Of a stretch of 64,000 nt of DNA, positions 22,721-34,329 are shown in pieces; position 1 is the stretch's first letter; each line of letters starts with the position of its first letter. Source of the DNA: Ctena decussata (lineage: Eukaryota; Mollusca; Bivalvia; Lucinida; Lucinidae); NCBI GenBank assembly GCA_963989385.1, contig OZ022502.1:9687001-9751000 (forward strand), given 5' to 3'. The position numbers and the translations under genes are program-made. Under the pieces are notes generated by a model. That model was not told where the DNA came from and ran no database searches. It saw only the letters and a list, made by a program, of their open reading frames with translations.

Positions 22721-24053
22721 ATGTCGCACCTGCATTGCACTTCCACAGTAGCAGGGTCATGGCCCACTGATGTTCCATGCAATATTTCAACCAAATATAC
22801 CAAGTGGTTCTGAAATAGACGCTGATTTTGTTGTTTTCGCCATTTTTAGTAAAGGCAGCCATCTTGGATTCTGGACCTGGCTGAATTGTACCTTTATATG
22901 AAATTTGAAAACTATGGGTGCAAAGGTTTTGGAAAAATTAATTGAACAGACATTAACACCAGGGTAAACGTAAATGTGAATGTTTTTTGTTGCAATGGCA
23001 AACATCTTGGATTCTTGACCTGGCTGAAGTTGATCTTTCTGAAGCATTGCAGTCTGGTCATGCTCAATATAAAAATTGAGAACCATGGGTGCAGTGGTTT
23101 TGGAGAAATTAATTAAATATAGACCTTAACGCCAGGGTTAATGTAAATGTGAGCGCTTTTTTGTTGCAATGGCGGCCATCTTGGATTCTTGACCTGGCTG
23201 AATTTTATCATTCTGAAGTCTTGCAGTCTGGTCATGCTCCATATATATGGACTTTGAGAACAATAGGTGCAGCGGTTTTTCATTAAATAAAATTTAACGC
23301 CAGAATTAACGTAAAATTAATGTGAACGGAAATTTGTTGCAATGTCGGCCATCTTGGATTCTCGACCTGGCTGATTTTTATCATTCTGAGGTCTCGCAGT
23401 CTGGTCATGCTCCATGTAAAATTTAAGAACAATGGGTACAGTGGTTTTTAATTTAATAGAATTTAACCCCAGGGTTAATGTAAAATTAATGTGAACGGAA
23501 ATTTGTTGCAATGGTGGCCATCTTGGATTCTAGACCCGGCTGATTTTTATCATTCTGAGGTCTTGCAGTCCGGTCATGATCCGGTTTTCATTAAATAAAA
23601 TTTAACACCAGAGTTAACGTAAAATTAATGTGAACGGAAATTTGTTGCAATGTCGGCCATCTTGGATTCTCGACCTGGCTGATTTTTATCATTCTGAGGT
23701 CTTGCAGTCTGGTCATGCTCCATATAAAATTTAAGAACAATGGGTACAGTGGTTTTTAATTTAATAGAATTTAACGCCAGGGTTAACGTAAAATTAATGT
23801 GAACGGAAATTTGTTGCAATGGCGGCCATCTTGGATTCTGGACCCGGCTGATTTTTAATTTTCTGAGGTCTTGCAGTCTGGTCATGATCCATATAAAATT
23901 TGAGAACCATGGGTGCAGTGGTTTTGGAAAAATTAATATTTAACGCCAGGGTTGACGTAAATGTGAACAGACTGACGGACGGCCGGACGGAATGACGGAC
24001 GGAAAACCGAACGCCTATATCGCACCTTGCTTTAGCACCTTGCTAAAGCAGGT
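22721..24053 (+). mobile_element. Tandem-repeat element U
   Basis: The left motif is TCGCACCTGC. About seven units of 140-175 bp follow, marked by GCGGCCATCTTGGATTCT near 22858, 22998, 23170, 23346, 23515, 23652 and 23822, each with CTTGCAGTCTGGTCATG. Then a GACGGACGGCCGGACGG tract (23970-24002) and the long hairpin TCGCACCTTGCTTTAGCA / TGCTAAAGCAGGTGCGA followed by CAAAAAAA. Two units (23317-23511 and 23650-23885) are almost identical, indicating recent array turnover. Confidence 0.8.
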
Positions 24054-24104
24054 GCGACAAAAAAACGAAAATGGCAGAGTTGTTTCCCCTGAATATGTAA
24101 TCAA

Positions 24105-24305
24105 GTACAACATTTCGTCTAAATATTTTCTGTAAAATATTTCGACGAAATGTCACATCCAAAGAAAGTTTTAGACCTAATGCCACATTCAACAATTTTC
24201 CCTTTAGATGAAATGTCTTTTAGACAAAAATTCATCTTTAAAGAAATGTCCTTTAATGAACTGTCCTTTAGACAAAATGACTTTAGATGAAACATCATGC
24301 ACCCA
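24105..24305. repeat. Degenerate short-motif repeat (AAATGTC / TTTAGAC)
   Basis: Repeated but irregular motifs of the kinds GACGAAATGTC, TTTAGACAAAA and TTTAGATGAAA. A similar weaker run is at 5940-6075. Origin unknown. Confidence 0.5.
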
Positions 24306-24364
24306 AAACAATACCCTGAATACAGGAAACACCATAAGAAAGTACAATAAATATAATACTTTAA

Positions 24365-24462
24365 GTGCTTAAAAGTACTGGATCACCTAATACCATTAAT
24401 TTTCCATTTGTTCCAAATGGAAAATTAATTATTTTCAGCTGTCCCAATATTAAAGCACAATA
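24365..24462. mobile_element. MITE I, copy 2 (partial)
   Basis: The core TTTTCCATTTGTTCCAAATG with its complement and GCTGTCCCAATATT match 28446-28562. The outer ends have decayed. Confidence 0.55.
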
Positions 24463-24596
24463 CAATATTCAAATACCCTACAATTAAGCCATGTGTCCAG
24501 ATTGGCAAATAGTGTAGACTCCGATCAGACTGCTCCTTACTGTTTCTAAGGCACTCCAGAGTCATTCAACAGAAATATCTGTGTAACAGAGTGTTT

Positions 24597-24841
24597 CATA
24601 TGAGCGGCGACACAACAAAACCAACAAAGTGGTTATGCTCCCAGCACAGACTCAGGTCAGCCTGGGCATCCGCCAAATCGGATCATAGTCTTCGCTGTCC
24701 GCATGGAGGTAGCTTAGACCCTTAGCTACCCTTTAAGCGCTTAGCAAAGGGTCTGATCAGACTTGGCAGATGCTCAGACTGAACTAAGTATGCGCTGGGT
24801 GCACAGCCACTTTGTTGTTTTTCTTGTGTTGCTGCTCATAT
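24597..24841. mobile_element. 240-bp foldback element B, copy 5
   Basis: Starts ATATGAGCGGCGACACAAC and ends TTCTTGTGTTGCTGCTCATA. The interior is typical (GGTAGCTTAGACCCTTAGCT, AAGCGCTTAGCAAAGGGTCT). Confidence 0.85.
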
Positions 24842-24879
24842 ACAGAGCTCTTCTGATTCTGCGTCAGGTTGAAGTCCAG

Positions 24880-25010
24880 CTGGAAGCAAGATTGTGCCTG
24901 AACCCAATCAGACATCACTGCACAGAGCTCTTCATTATTGCTCTCCGATTGTCCTGATATGACTGAAATACTGCTGAAAAGGATGCAAACCCACTATCAT
25001 CTGTCCCAAT
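24880..25010 (+). mobile_element. SINE SB body and tail, partial
   Basis: GATATGACTGAAATACTGCT followed by GAAAAGGATGCAAACCCA is the conserved 3' part of family SB, also seen near 28080, 28590, 44900, 47430, 57840 and 58050 and, reversed, near 39340. Confidence 0.6.
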
Positions 25011-25316
25011 ATTTCATTTCGCTGCAAATTTAATTAAAATCCATAAAAGCCTGACAAAATCAATAAATTTAATCAGTGCATGCCAACAAATTATCTGGTC
25101 AACTCCTAAATCACCAGCCTAACAGCACAATCATTGTATGAATGGTAACTAAAGTCTCTCTGCAGGTCCACTTTTGTTGTCAAATTTGCCTTTTGTGCTT
25201 TGAAATGCTTGGTGTACATTACAAAGAATATTCAAAATGATCCAGGCTAGGCCAAGCTGATAAAATTTGAAAAACATGAAGTTAAGAATAATTTTTGAAG
25301 ACTGCGGTTGGTATTA

Positions 25317-25524
25317 CAGTAAACTCTCGATATATCGAAGTCAAAGTTTATCCCAAACTACCGATATCTCAAAGTAAATTTTTTGGTTCCAGAAAAATTA
25401 CTTTGAGATAGCTTTAGTTTGAGATAAAAGGAGCTGAAATGTAAATATCAATAGGAAATGTGTCCCAAACCAAATTCTTCTATATACATGTAATATCAAT
25501 GTTCGAGATATTGAGGGTGGACTG
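25317..25524. mobile_element. Pogo-like MITE M, copy 1
   Basis: Ends CAGTAAACTCTCGATATATC and GAGATATTGAGGGTGGACTG with TA directly outside both (25315-25316 and 25525-25526). The internal ATCTCAAAGTAAATTTTTTG and its complement fold back. The end sequence and TA target point to the pogo/Tigger branch of Tc1/mariner. Confidence 0.8.
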
Positions 25525-25830
25525 TACTTTTCATTTTCCTGACTTTTTAAGTGCTTTTCAATTTCCCTGACCAACCACCAAATTCCCTGACTTTTCCCTG
25601 ACCTGGAAAATTTCATTTTTCCAGAGGTTTTTCCCTGACAAATGCAATCCTGAAAATCAATAATTATGTCCAGGACTGGAAAATCCTTGAAATTTTCACT
25701 AGTCCTACATGACCAAAGATATGATAATTTCAATAATTTACACTGGGAAAAGTAAAACAATTCACTCGTCCTCCAGCAAGAGCCACTCGTCACGGCAAGT
25801 GGACGAGTGGAATTTTCCAGCCCTGATGTC
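25525..25830. repeat. Diverged repeat with TTTCCCTGAC motifs
   Basis: Repeats TTCCCTGACTTTT, CCCTGACCTGGAAAA and TTTCCCTGAC at short intervals. Similar stretches occur at 45300-45345 and 45585-45650. A 161-codon open frame on the minus strand covers this repeat and element M; its content is repeat translation, so it is not called. Confidence 0.5.
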
Positions 25831-25919
25831 ATAAATTTCAGCAATGAGACCTGCTGTTCTAGTTCTATCCCACTTAGCCACACAATCTCAGTATGACATT
25901 GTAATCAACATCAGTGCGG

Positions 25920-26033
25920 TGTAACTTCAGGTAATCGGGTACACTTTCAGAGGCATCAACTGTGGGTGCGACACCCTAATGTCGAACGCACAGTTTATGC
26001 CTCTGAAAGTGTACTCGATTACCTGAAGTTAAA
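25920..26033. mobile_element. Foldback element AC
   Basis: GTAACTTCAGGTAATCGGGT and ACACTTTCAGAGGCAT pair with the complement at the right. The loop is GGGTGCGACACCCTAATGTC. Confidence 0.75.
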
Positions 26034-27090
26034 CCTTATGTCTTCCATATTTTCTGATCGTCCCTCAAACTTCATATTAAACAAGCAGCTGTCACCTTTA
26101 CAACATGAATCTAATTGCTCATAACAATTACACGGACAAAATCTCTTACTGCATTCAACAGGAAAGAAAATTAAACCATTATGTTTCAACGGCCATTTAC
26201 GTCATGTAAGAAATGGCTTGCCATAGGAAATGTGTCAAGTATTGATCCTGACGGAACTCAGCCTCCGCAAAACAGCTTCAATAGACAACAGCGGGAGGAA
26301 ATATACTGAACTAGGAAGGCAATTTTCCTTTCATTACCCTGTGGAGTTTGTATCAGAATAAATTGGTTAAAAATCAATTTCTCATCTGTGTTTATTTACC
26401 ACCATATACTATTTTCAGAAACAAGCTTAATTCTTAGTTCATTGCTCTAGTCAATACAATAGCACAACCTCAGTTCAGTGGGTTATAAAACCTAACTAAC
26501 CACGATTTTCTATTCATTAAAAATGCCTGGTGTAGAAGGATGTTGCACTCTGTCTCTTTTTTTAGAGCACCCTTCCCATGCTAGGGTCTCACCTATACGC
26601 CATTCCTTGATTTTATTTGATACGAGTAACAGGGAGTTGGCTTTTAAATTAGGAATCTGTATTGTTAACAAAATTATGGTCTTTTTAAACTTAGAAGTTG
26701 TTCGGGAATGGCTATTACAGGATGTCAAATTCTTATAATCGTATCTTTCTACAGTTTTGAGCTGTTGATTTGAAACTTTGTACATAATTATGTTGCAGAA
26801 ATATGTAGATGTGCATGTGCCTTTTGAAAAGGAAAATATTACTTTGACAAAATTATGTTTTTTTTCATACTCAGAAATTTTTAAGTTACGGCTAAATGAC
26901 CATATCAAACAAATAAATGCAATCATATATTTGTTAAACACCCTAACAACTATTTATTCTCACTTTGTCCGTATTCCCACTTCGAGCAGTGGCATTTCCG
27001 GAACTGTCTTGCCGAAGGTAAGAATTCCCACTTTGATCAGAGACAATCAGATTACAGATTTCAGAAATTCATATAGCAAGACTCGTATTG
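26034..27090. other. Upstream DNA, no feature seen
   Basis: AT-rich. A 143-codon open frame on the minus strand (26510-26941) overlaps opposite-strand frames, has no recognisable domain and is not called. A short phrase at 27100-27190 (GGTTTTAACGTCCCACCACC) looks repeat-derived. Confidence 0.5.
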
Positions 27091-27470
27091 GTAAGTGAGT
27101 GAACTGGGGTTTTGGGGTTTTAACGTCCCACCACCAACCAGGTCATACAGAGATGGGACCTGCCCTTTAAGTCTCATCTGAAAGACCAGAGAAGTTGGTG
27201 ATCTATCTTCGGATCCCTGGATTGATAGTCTAGCATGTTATCCACTAACTTACCGCCACTCCTTGTTTTGGTAATGGCTGTCCATAATGACTGCTCTGTG
27301 CATTTCTCTAGTTGTGATGTCTGTGCACTTTTTTGATTGCACTCAGTCCACATAAAAGCTTGATTCACTCATATTTATTTCTCTCTGGATTTCTTTAATT
27401 ACTGCTATCTGACCAAGCCATCTTGAAAGCTTTCAGCAGTCTTCTGTACTGACCCCAAATGTTTGAACAT

Positions 27471-27711
27471 TTGAGCCGCGACATGACAAAACCAACAATG
27501 TGGTTGTGCGCCTAAGGCAAACTCAGATTGGCCTGGGCATCCGCCCAGTCTGATCAGACTCTCAGCTCAGCGCTTAAAAGGTAGCTAAGGGTTTAAGCTA
27601 CCTCCATGCGGACAGCGAAGACTCTGATCAGACTGGGCGGATGCCCAGGCTGATCTGAGTCTGCACTGTCCGCACATCCGCATTGTTGGTTTTCTCGCGT
27701 CGCGGCTCATT
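27471..27711. mobile_element. 240-bp foldback element B, copy 6 (best preserved)
   Basis: Ends TTGAGCCGCGACATGACAAA and TTCTCGCGTCGCGGCTCA. Arms pair almost continuously through CATCCGCCCAGTCTGATCAG and its complement. Confidence 0.88.
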
Positions 27712-27804
27712 TTTACTGTTTATGGGTATGCCTCCATGTTTTATGCCACTTTTCAAAGGGAGACCACTTACATGACTTCCTGTATGCTTCGATGGATGAT
27801 AAAG

Positions 27805-27890
27805 CCTTTTCTAAAGAGGTCAACTCTTAATGGAAAGAATTTGCTCCCTTAGGAGCAAAGTCTTTTCAGTAAGAGTTGACCCTTATTTAG
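27805..27890. repeat. Hairpin K, copy 1
   Basis: GGTCAACTCTTAATGGAAAG and AATTTGCTCC pair with GGAGCAAAGTCTTTTC and AAGAGTTGACC. The same hairpin is in element P copy 3 (35546-35612) and, shortened, at 44385-44440. Confidence 0.6.
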
Positions 27891-28445
27891 AAAGGATGCA
27901 AAACTGAAAATGGCAGAGTTGCTTTCCCTGAAAAGTTACCATTCACATTAAATGTATCAGCACTGGCAAAAAGTGCAGCTGTTCCCATTCTGATCTGGGT
28001 CTTTACTGTTATACTGTTAGCTCCAATATTTAGTTTGAGTTGTGCTGTAGGCAAGATTTTGTTCGAACTATATGGCACTTCTTTACGGAACGCCTTTCAT
28101 AATCACCCTTCCACCAACCTGATATGACTCAAATACTGTTAAAAAGGACTTAAAATTGCCAAGTCATTCCATCTTAGATATTCAAACATTTAGGGCAAAT
28201 ATGGTATATATTACCAACATCAGAAGAGGAAATCGATACAGTAAAGACAGAAATTAGTGGGTTCTTAGATTGTCTTATAGCTTTACTTAGCATAGAGCTT
28301 CAGATAATGACAGATTTTATAATAATTCTGAGACAGTTTTTCTTATTTCTCTTCAACTACCAGTAATGACCCCAGTAGCTTGGTGGGTGAAGGGCTGGCC
28401 TGCTAAGCTGAAGTGGCCAATGTCTGAATCCCATTTGAGGCATAT

Positions 28446-28562
28446 CGTAATGTGGGTATATATTGGGACACCTGAAAATAATAAATTTTCCATTTGTCGG
28501 GCAAATGGAAAATTCATTATTTTAAGTGTCCCAATACTTAAAATAAGCACATTAGGGTAATT
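28446..28562. mobile_element. MITE I, copy 3
   Basis: TATTGGGACACCTGAAAATA pairs with TATTTTAAGTGTCCCAATA-like sequence around ATTTTCCATTTG / CAAATGGAAAAT. The end is GCACATTAGGGTAAT. Confidence 0.7.
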
Positions 28563-28574
28563 AATGCAATGCAC

Positions 28575-28665
28575 CCTAAACAGGGCTAACTCCACACAGC
28601 CTTTCATTATCACCTTCCATTGGCTCAGTATGACAGAAATACTGTTGACCATAAGTAATCCTTCT
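28575..28665 (+). mobile_element. SINE SB tail fragment, interrupted by element V
   Basis: CACACAGCCTTTCATTATCA and CAGTATGACAGAAATACTGT match the SB body. Element V begins immediately after. Confidence 0.5.
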
Positions 28666-30723
28666 CAGTGTATAAGCGGACAGTCACCAAATCGGAAGCG
28701 ACAATTGACTGTACACCCTAAAATCATTAGTGCGACATAAACAACTGAATGTGAGGTGAAACGGTCAAAAGCAGGTAAGTCCATATCGGATTTGTTCTTT
28801 TAGATGCGGTTTTCGACATCGGGGAGAGAATTGGATGTACTTCACCTGTAGCATTGTCAGTTTGACATATCACCACCCAATCTCTGTAAAAATCAAGTTT
28901 TCCTGCTTAATCACCAGTTTTGCTTTATCTTCTGTCGATCAACACAGACAACCGGGATTAAAAAGACTAGAATTATGACATCATTTCTGTTAAAACCGAA
29001 ATAAAATCATCGCTACATCTTTATCCTGTGATATCCAATAGCTGAATCCATCGAAACATTACTGTAAACAAATATATTGCCTCCTGAATCGCACACATTC
29101 GTCTCATTCGACTGTCCAACTAGTGACAAAAACAAAAAATGGTGTTGAACGACTAGCGACGATTTTCTTGTAAGTCTTATTGAGCAGAAAATGTGTTAGT
29201 AAATATTTTTACTTATATATTCTTTATCGAAATATAACGACGAGGGAGGGTAAGAACTTCTACTGGATTGAGTTTGTCTTCAGAAGTCCAGTATGCTGTT
29301 TATATATACCATAAATTTACACAGATTAGCATGGCAGGCTCAATGATTTATTCGTAAGATTCGAACTAAACTGGAAATACTGAGAGTGTTTCTGAATTTT
29401 TCTGTGTAAAGAAAATGTACTTTGAATGTGTTTTCCAACAGGCGAAACTAATTACAATGGTCAGACTAGCAGCTTAAAAGATATGAAAACATATTTTACA
29501 AAACGGCACAATATTGTCAACTAGATCTACATTGATACCCTATACTACCCTTCTACATCCTCTTTGCTCTCCCTAACCTAAATTACAATGTAGGACGAGG
29601 ACGTGTGCTTGCATCAGGGGGGGGGGGGGGTTAGTTTTTTAGTGCGTGCTTTTTGTGTGTTTTTTTTTATTTCACATCTACCCTGTCTGTCTTTCCTAAT
29701 TCCCCATCTCTTGGGAAACAGCTTAATGTGCCTACAGAAATATACCTGAATATGTGCGGTTATAACCAACGGTACTTGTCATTTACTGTCGGAGAAGAAC
29801 TTACCTGTTATTCGTTTCACTTGCTTAGATAGCCTAAGCTTGTATATGAACAGTTAACTGGCTCGTCATGACCTTAACTGTGCACCCGACCGCTAACAAA
29901 CAAAGAAACAAACATGTGGCTTTCTTTACTTTTTATTGCATTGATGGTGGCTTAAAAGGTACCTGAAGACGGAAAATGCGAATTTCTGAAAACCAGTAGC
30001 GCATCACAAAAGCGGTACGCGGCTAGGTCACAATTTTGATTGAAATGTTGACAGAGAAAAATTTAGCCATATGATCAATTTTTATCAAGAAATGCTTGAT
30101 AGCCTTCTCCCAAAATGATGACCCCAGTGAAAGCATCCAAAACGATATTTTTATTACCTTTTTCAAGCATTTGTTGAAAATGATCGTCATGAATGTGAAA
30201 ATACATTCACTAGTCGGACAGTTTTTGTTTCTTGATATGTCGCTAATGATTAGGTACAGTTGTCACTAGTCGGACAGTCGAATGAGACGAACGTGTGCGA
30301 TTCAGGAGGCAATATATTTGTTTACAGTAATGTTTCGATGGATTCAGCTATTGGATATCACAGGATAAAGATGTAGCAATGATGTTATGTTGGTTTTAAC
30401 AGAAATGGTGCCATAATTCTAGTCTTTTTAACCCCGATTGTCCGTGTCGATCAACAGAAGATAAAGCAAAACTGGTGATTAAGCAGGAAAACTTGATTTT
30501 TACACAGAGACTGGGTGGTGATATGTCAAACTGACAATGCTACAGGTGAAGTACATCTAATTCTCTCCCCGATAATCGAAAACCGCATCTAAAAGAAAAA
30601 ATTCAATAAGGACTTACCTGCTTTTGACCATTTCGCCTCACAAGTTGTTTATGTCGCACTAATGATTTTAGGGTGTACAGTCAATTGTCACTTCCGATTT
30701 GGTGACTGTCCGCTTATACACTG
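28666..30723. mobile_element. 2.06-kb element V with long inverted repeats
   Basis: Inverted arms of about 465 bp (28666-29130 and 30260-30723) match at nearly every position, from CAGTGTATAAGCGGACAGTC at the outside to GACTGTCC.ACTAGTGACAA at the inside. The roughly 1.1-kb centre has no open frame of note and contains a G run (29617-29630). ACTAGTCGGACAG occurs twice at the right inner edge. The sequence CTTCT precedes the left end and also follows the right end after TG, so a 5-bp duplication is possible but not clean. The superfamily is not assigned. Confidence 0.85.
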
Positions 30724-31161
30724 TGCTTCTGTTCATTCTGATTTAAACCATCTTGTTGCAGTGCTTCTATTGACTGGCCAATCATTACATTTTATTGAGA
30801 ACCTGAAAGTTATCCAAAAAAGATCTGTATCTTCAGTGCTATTGGCAAACTGCACATAAATGTGTTCCGTAGAACTCTAAAGTCACGTGGAACTCTAAAT
30901 TTTAAGTCAAGAATGGCAGAATGCTGTGACTTAATGATGCCGTCAATTTGAGAACAGTTACTGCTGGTCGTATTTCTTCTCTACAGTCAGGCTATCTAAA
31001 TCAGGATGAACCTCAAACACAAAGAACAAGCACACTGAGGAAATAATAACTGTCAGCTTATAGGATAGCTCAACTAACTTGTGCTTTCCCATCAGATATC
31101 TTTAACCAACTTCAGTGCTGACTCCTTCACCAACCAGATAGCCCTTTTTTTATGGCAAAAA
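30724..31161. other. Upstream DNA, no feature seen
   Basis: No recognisable gene. The short phrase VIQKRSVSSVL in one frame is too little to call a reverse transcriptase remnant. Confidence 0.45.
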
Positions 31162-31307
31162 TTCTAAAAATTGGGACACCCAAATAATTTCCATAACTGT
31201 CCTATAAATAGAACAGTTTAATGAGTTTATGCAGTAATGCATCCAAATGATGCCAGATGGAATGGCAAATGCTGTTTGCTTGGGCCTATCTGTCTCAGTA
31301 TTTAGAG
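31162..31307. mobile_element. MITE J, copy 1
   Basis: TTCTAAAAATTGGGACACCC at the left and CTGTCTCAGTATTTAGA at the right. The interior is AATGGCAAATGCTGTTTGC. Copies at 40998-41178 and 61312-61490. Confidence 0.6.
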
Positions 31308-31358
31308 TGTTTACCATCCTTTCATACATGTAATTAAGCTCTCTGAAAACAGGACAGC

Positions 31359-31359
<1 letters not shown>

Positions 31360-31392
<33 letters not shown>

Positions 31393-31408
31393 ACCACCAC
31401 CACCACCA
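31360..31408. repeat. Poly-C tract followed by (CAC)n
   Basis: An uninterrupted C run of about 32 nt is followed by CACCACCACCACCACC. Its length is likely to be inaccurate in any assembly. Confidence 0.9.
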
Positions 31409-31599
31409 AAACTTGTGTTTCCCCCATCACGTAATCTTTCACGAATATGAAACACCAATGCTACTGACTGGTACAACTTCTCTACCATATTTCTATAAAA
31501 GTCCCAATGTAATTAAATTTAAGGAAGTTATCTACTGAAAATGTTAAACTTCTCATCAAATTGTCCAATTTTGTAGAAATTATAATGAAGAAGTTTTCA

Positions 31600-31775
31600 A
31601 GTGCTAATTAAGTTTTTTTTTTTTTTTTTTTATCTATATATGTCATGCTTGAATATGTCTATTTTTACATGCTATATGTTTGTATATTTATATGTGCATG
31701 CTCTTATGCCACCTGCGAGTGGCCTGAGTTTTATATGCAATAAAGTTCTTCTGTCTGTCTGTCTGTCTACCAGTA
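31600..31775 (+). mobile_element. Probable retroelement 3' end with (CTGT)n tail
   Basis: A T-run at 31614-31631, then TTTTATATGCAATAAAGTTC followed by CTTCTGTCTGTCTGTCTGTC. An AATAAA next to a simple-repeat tail is typical of non-LTR element 3' ends. No coding part remains. Confidence 0.5.
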
Positions 31776-32767
31776 TTTTAAGCACAGGAAGCTAAAATAT
31801 AAAATATACACTGATATTACAAAACCATTTGAAATATACCATCCAAAGACAGCAGTACATTAATGGTCATTAAATTCGATAGTAATTTTCTTAGACAAAA
31901 GGCTTATAACATTTCATAAAATGAAAGGTTTCTTGAACACCCACTTAATGTTTTCCACATTCACATGCACATATTACATTGTGTGTCATGAAAATAATAC
32001 TGCTGATACAGTGTTAAAAGGAATTTTCAACCTAATTAACAGCATGAGTCTTAAAATCCAAATATTACTGTAAATTACTATATAAAACTGTGTTTGTAAA
32101 ACGGTGACCATTTCCCCAACTATATAATGCTTGCCTCTTAAGAAACTTCAGCTCTAGATGCTCAAATACCAGTATTTCTAAAATATGCTATAAAGATATA
32201 AATCAAGTCATCAACCAATAAGAATTTTAGTTCAGGGAGTTCTTCAGATATTTCTGTTTACAAGGTGCTCTTTTATAAAATGTGGACATACTCTAGGAAA
32301 GACACATAACTCAATCCAGCAAAATATGCTTATAAGTTAATCAGGGAATCTAAAACTTGGTCTGCAACAATGTCAATTATTATGCCAAATATAAAGATCC
32401 TAGCTTAGTGGTTTTCAAACACTTTGTTCAAAAGATAAAATGATGCTACAAAATGTCGAAGCTGAAAAAAGTGCCATAACTCCCAAACATCAATTAAGAC
32501 CAGTAAAAGAATACAAGTCCACATATTTTTCATGCATATATTCCTAAATGAAATTGAGGGGTGATATGTTGAGTTTCACAGCTGGCAAAAAGTGTTAATA
32601 AACTTATAGATGGTCTGGTCCAAAGCAATATAATCACACCCTCTTTGTGCGAGTTGAGGCATAAATGAAATTTGCTGATCACTATAAATACTGTGAGTAT
32701 AAAGAATTTGGTACCCGCAAGTGTTATATTGTATCATTACTTCCCTTTGCAGGATTCAATGCATGTA
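31776..32767. other. Upstream DNA, no feature seen
   Basis: AT-rich, apparently unique, without inverted repeats recognised by eye. Confidence 0.5.
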
Positions 32768-33020
32768 ATTGATTTTGATTGATTGATTTGATGCTTAACT
32801 TCCACGGTAAACAGCTATGGTCATGTCGGGACGGTCAGTTAACCTAACCACACTATTCCTGGGCAGGCTTAGACCTCCTAAGCGGTTAACCAGTACTAAG
32901 TGCACATACTTTCGCCATTAACTGGCAACTGCCCTTCTTGAATCAGCGGAAGGAGAAACGAAAGTATGTGGCCAGACCAGGTTTTGAACCCAGGACCTCT
33001 GACTTATGAGTCAGCCTGGC
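32768..33020 (-). mobile_element. tRNA-derived SINE SA, copy 2
   Basis: Matches copy 1 from the ATTGATTGATTTGATGC tail to the B-box region (GGTTTTGAACCCAGGACCTC). The A-box end is deleted after GACTTATGAGTCAG. Confidence 0.85.
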
Positions 33021-33712
33021 TCTTCAATGCATGTAATCAAATTCATTACAACAGGTATTTTTGACAAAAAATCAAGATAAATGTCAAACAGTTTAGTCTT
33101 TCAGGATATAAAACGTGTAGTTTAAACCAAATAAGCAAAGCTTGTCACAAAACAAGGAAAAGATTAAATAAGTTTTCTCTGTGTACACTTAAGTTTCCTT
33201 TGAAACATGGCATGAGTTGAACCACAAACCACATGCTGACTGAATCTGGACAATAGAGCATTTAAAGCATTGCATGACTGTACATGTGTCAAGACACTGT
33301 GCTGTCATTTTCTCATTTTTCAGAAGTTTTATGTGCTATAAAAAAAATCATAGTAACTATGTATTCATTTCAAAACTTCATGAAAATCTACTTGAAGTAA
33401 GAAACATATAAGGGTTTAAAATTCAAAATGGCAGTTATAGAGGCAGCAATTTTGGAATTCCTGTCATGTGATGAAAATTTCAATCTTGAATCAGTGCAAA
33501 AACTGGTGAAATCAAAATAGTGTGCTTATTGGTTATAAGAGGGGATTTCCCCCCACCCAAAACAGATGCATCTTTTTAACGTTTTTTTTGTTCAAGGACA
33601 GAGTTAAAACCTTACAATTAATAGCATTCAGACAATTTTCTTCTGCAAAGAGTGAATTCATTTAGAGTGATGTCAAATATGCATAAGGTCACTTTTGTCA
33701 TCCAAGTTTGAT
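33021..33712. other. Upstream DNA, no feature seen
   Basis: No gene or repeat recognised. Confidence 0.45.
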
Positions 33713-34118
33713 ATATACCAAACAAAAAAAGAAACGCACATAGTAAGATTTTCCCATTTGATTTACCTATTAAAGCATGATTAGAAAATGTCTAAAAATC
33801 CGTATTTCTGATCAAATCTTGCTCAGATTTCACCACGGCGTAGATGAGTATCTGTACCTTCCAAATGCATAAAAATACGCATTAATGAAATCGCTGACAA
33901 TGGCCTCTTATTGAAGACTGTGACATTGAAAACTGACCCCTGCCTTGTTCAGAGACGCGTCACAAAGTACTGAATTGACACAATTAAATGAAATTTTCGG
34001 ATTGAACTGTCCGATTGTCTAACTGTAACACTGTATAAATTATTGTTTTAAATTATTTGTTATTCCCGAGAAAATATCAAAATATTAGTGTGTGTGTTTC
34101 TTTTTTTGTTTGGTATAT
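33713..34118. mobile_element. MITE X with AAACAAAAAAAGAAAC ends
   Basis: Ends TATACCAAACAAAAAAAGAA and TTCTTTTTTTGTTTGGTATA are inverted repeats of about 28 nt. The flanking TATA fits a TA target. The 350-bp centre lacks coding capacity but includes CpG-bearing unique sequence (CACCACGGCGTAGATGAG). Confidence 0.75.
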
Positions 34119-34329
34119 TTGCAGTCTCCTAACTTAAATTAACTATATGCTATCAACAACCTGGGAATACTATCACAAAGGAAAAAAAAAAATCACACCC
34201 CTCTGAAAAATTTCTAAATTTACTTCTCTCGGCTTATGATTACTGGTAGTATGTCAGTCTGGGATCAGCTGAGACCAACTGTTGTAACCTCTGGACTGAA
34301 TGGGTGAAGAGGCCATGGCTCCATCTTAG

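Noticed and set aside
25398..25883. 161-codon open frame on the minus strand
   Set aside because: It covers a TA-flanked MITE and a TTTCCCTGAC-rich repeat. Its residues follow the repeat and match no family I know.
26510..26941. 143-codon frame on the minus strand
   Set aside because: AT-rich, overlapped by two open frames on the other strand, no domain or splice context.
30662..30859. Reverse transcriptase remnant
   Set aside because: Only a short IQKRSV-like phrase, partly inside the right arm of element V. Too little to support.
31150..31488. 112-codon frame with a run of glycines
   Set aside because: The glycines come from the poly-C tract and the rest is MITE J, so it is not a protein.
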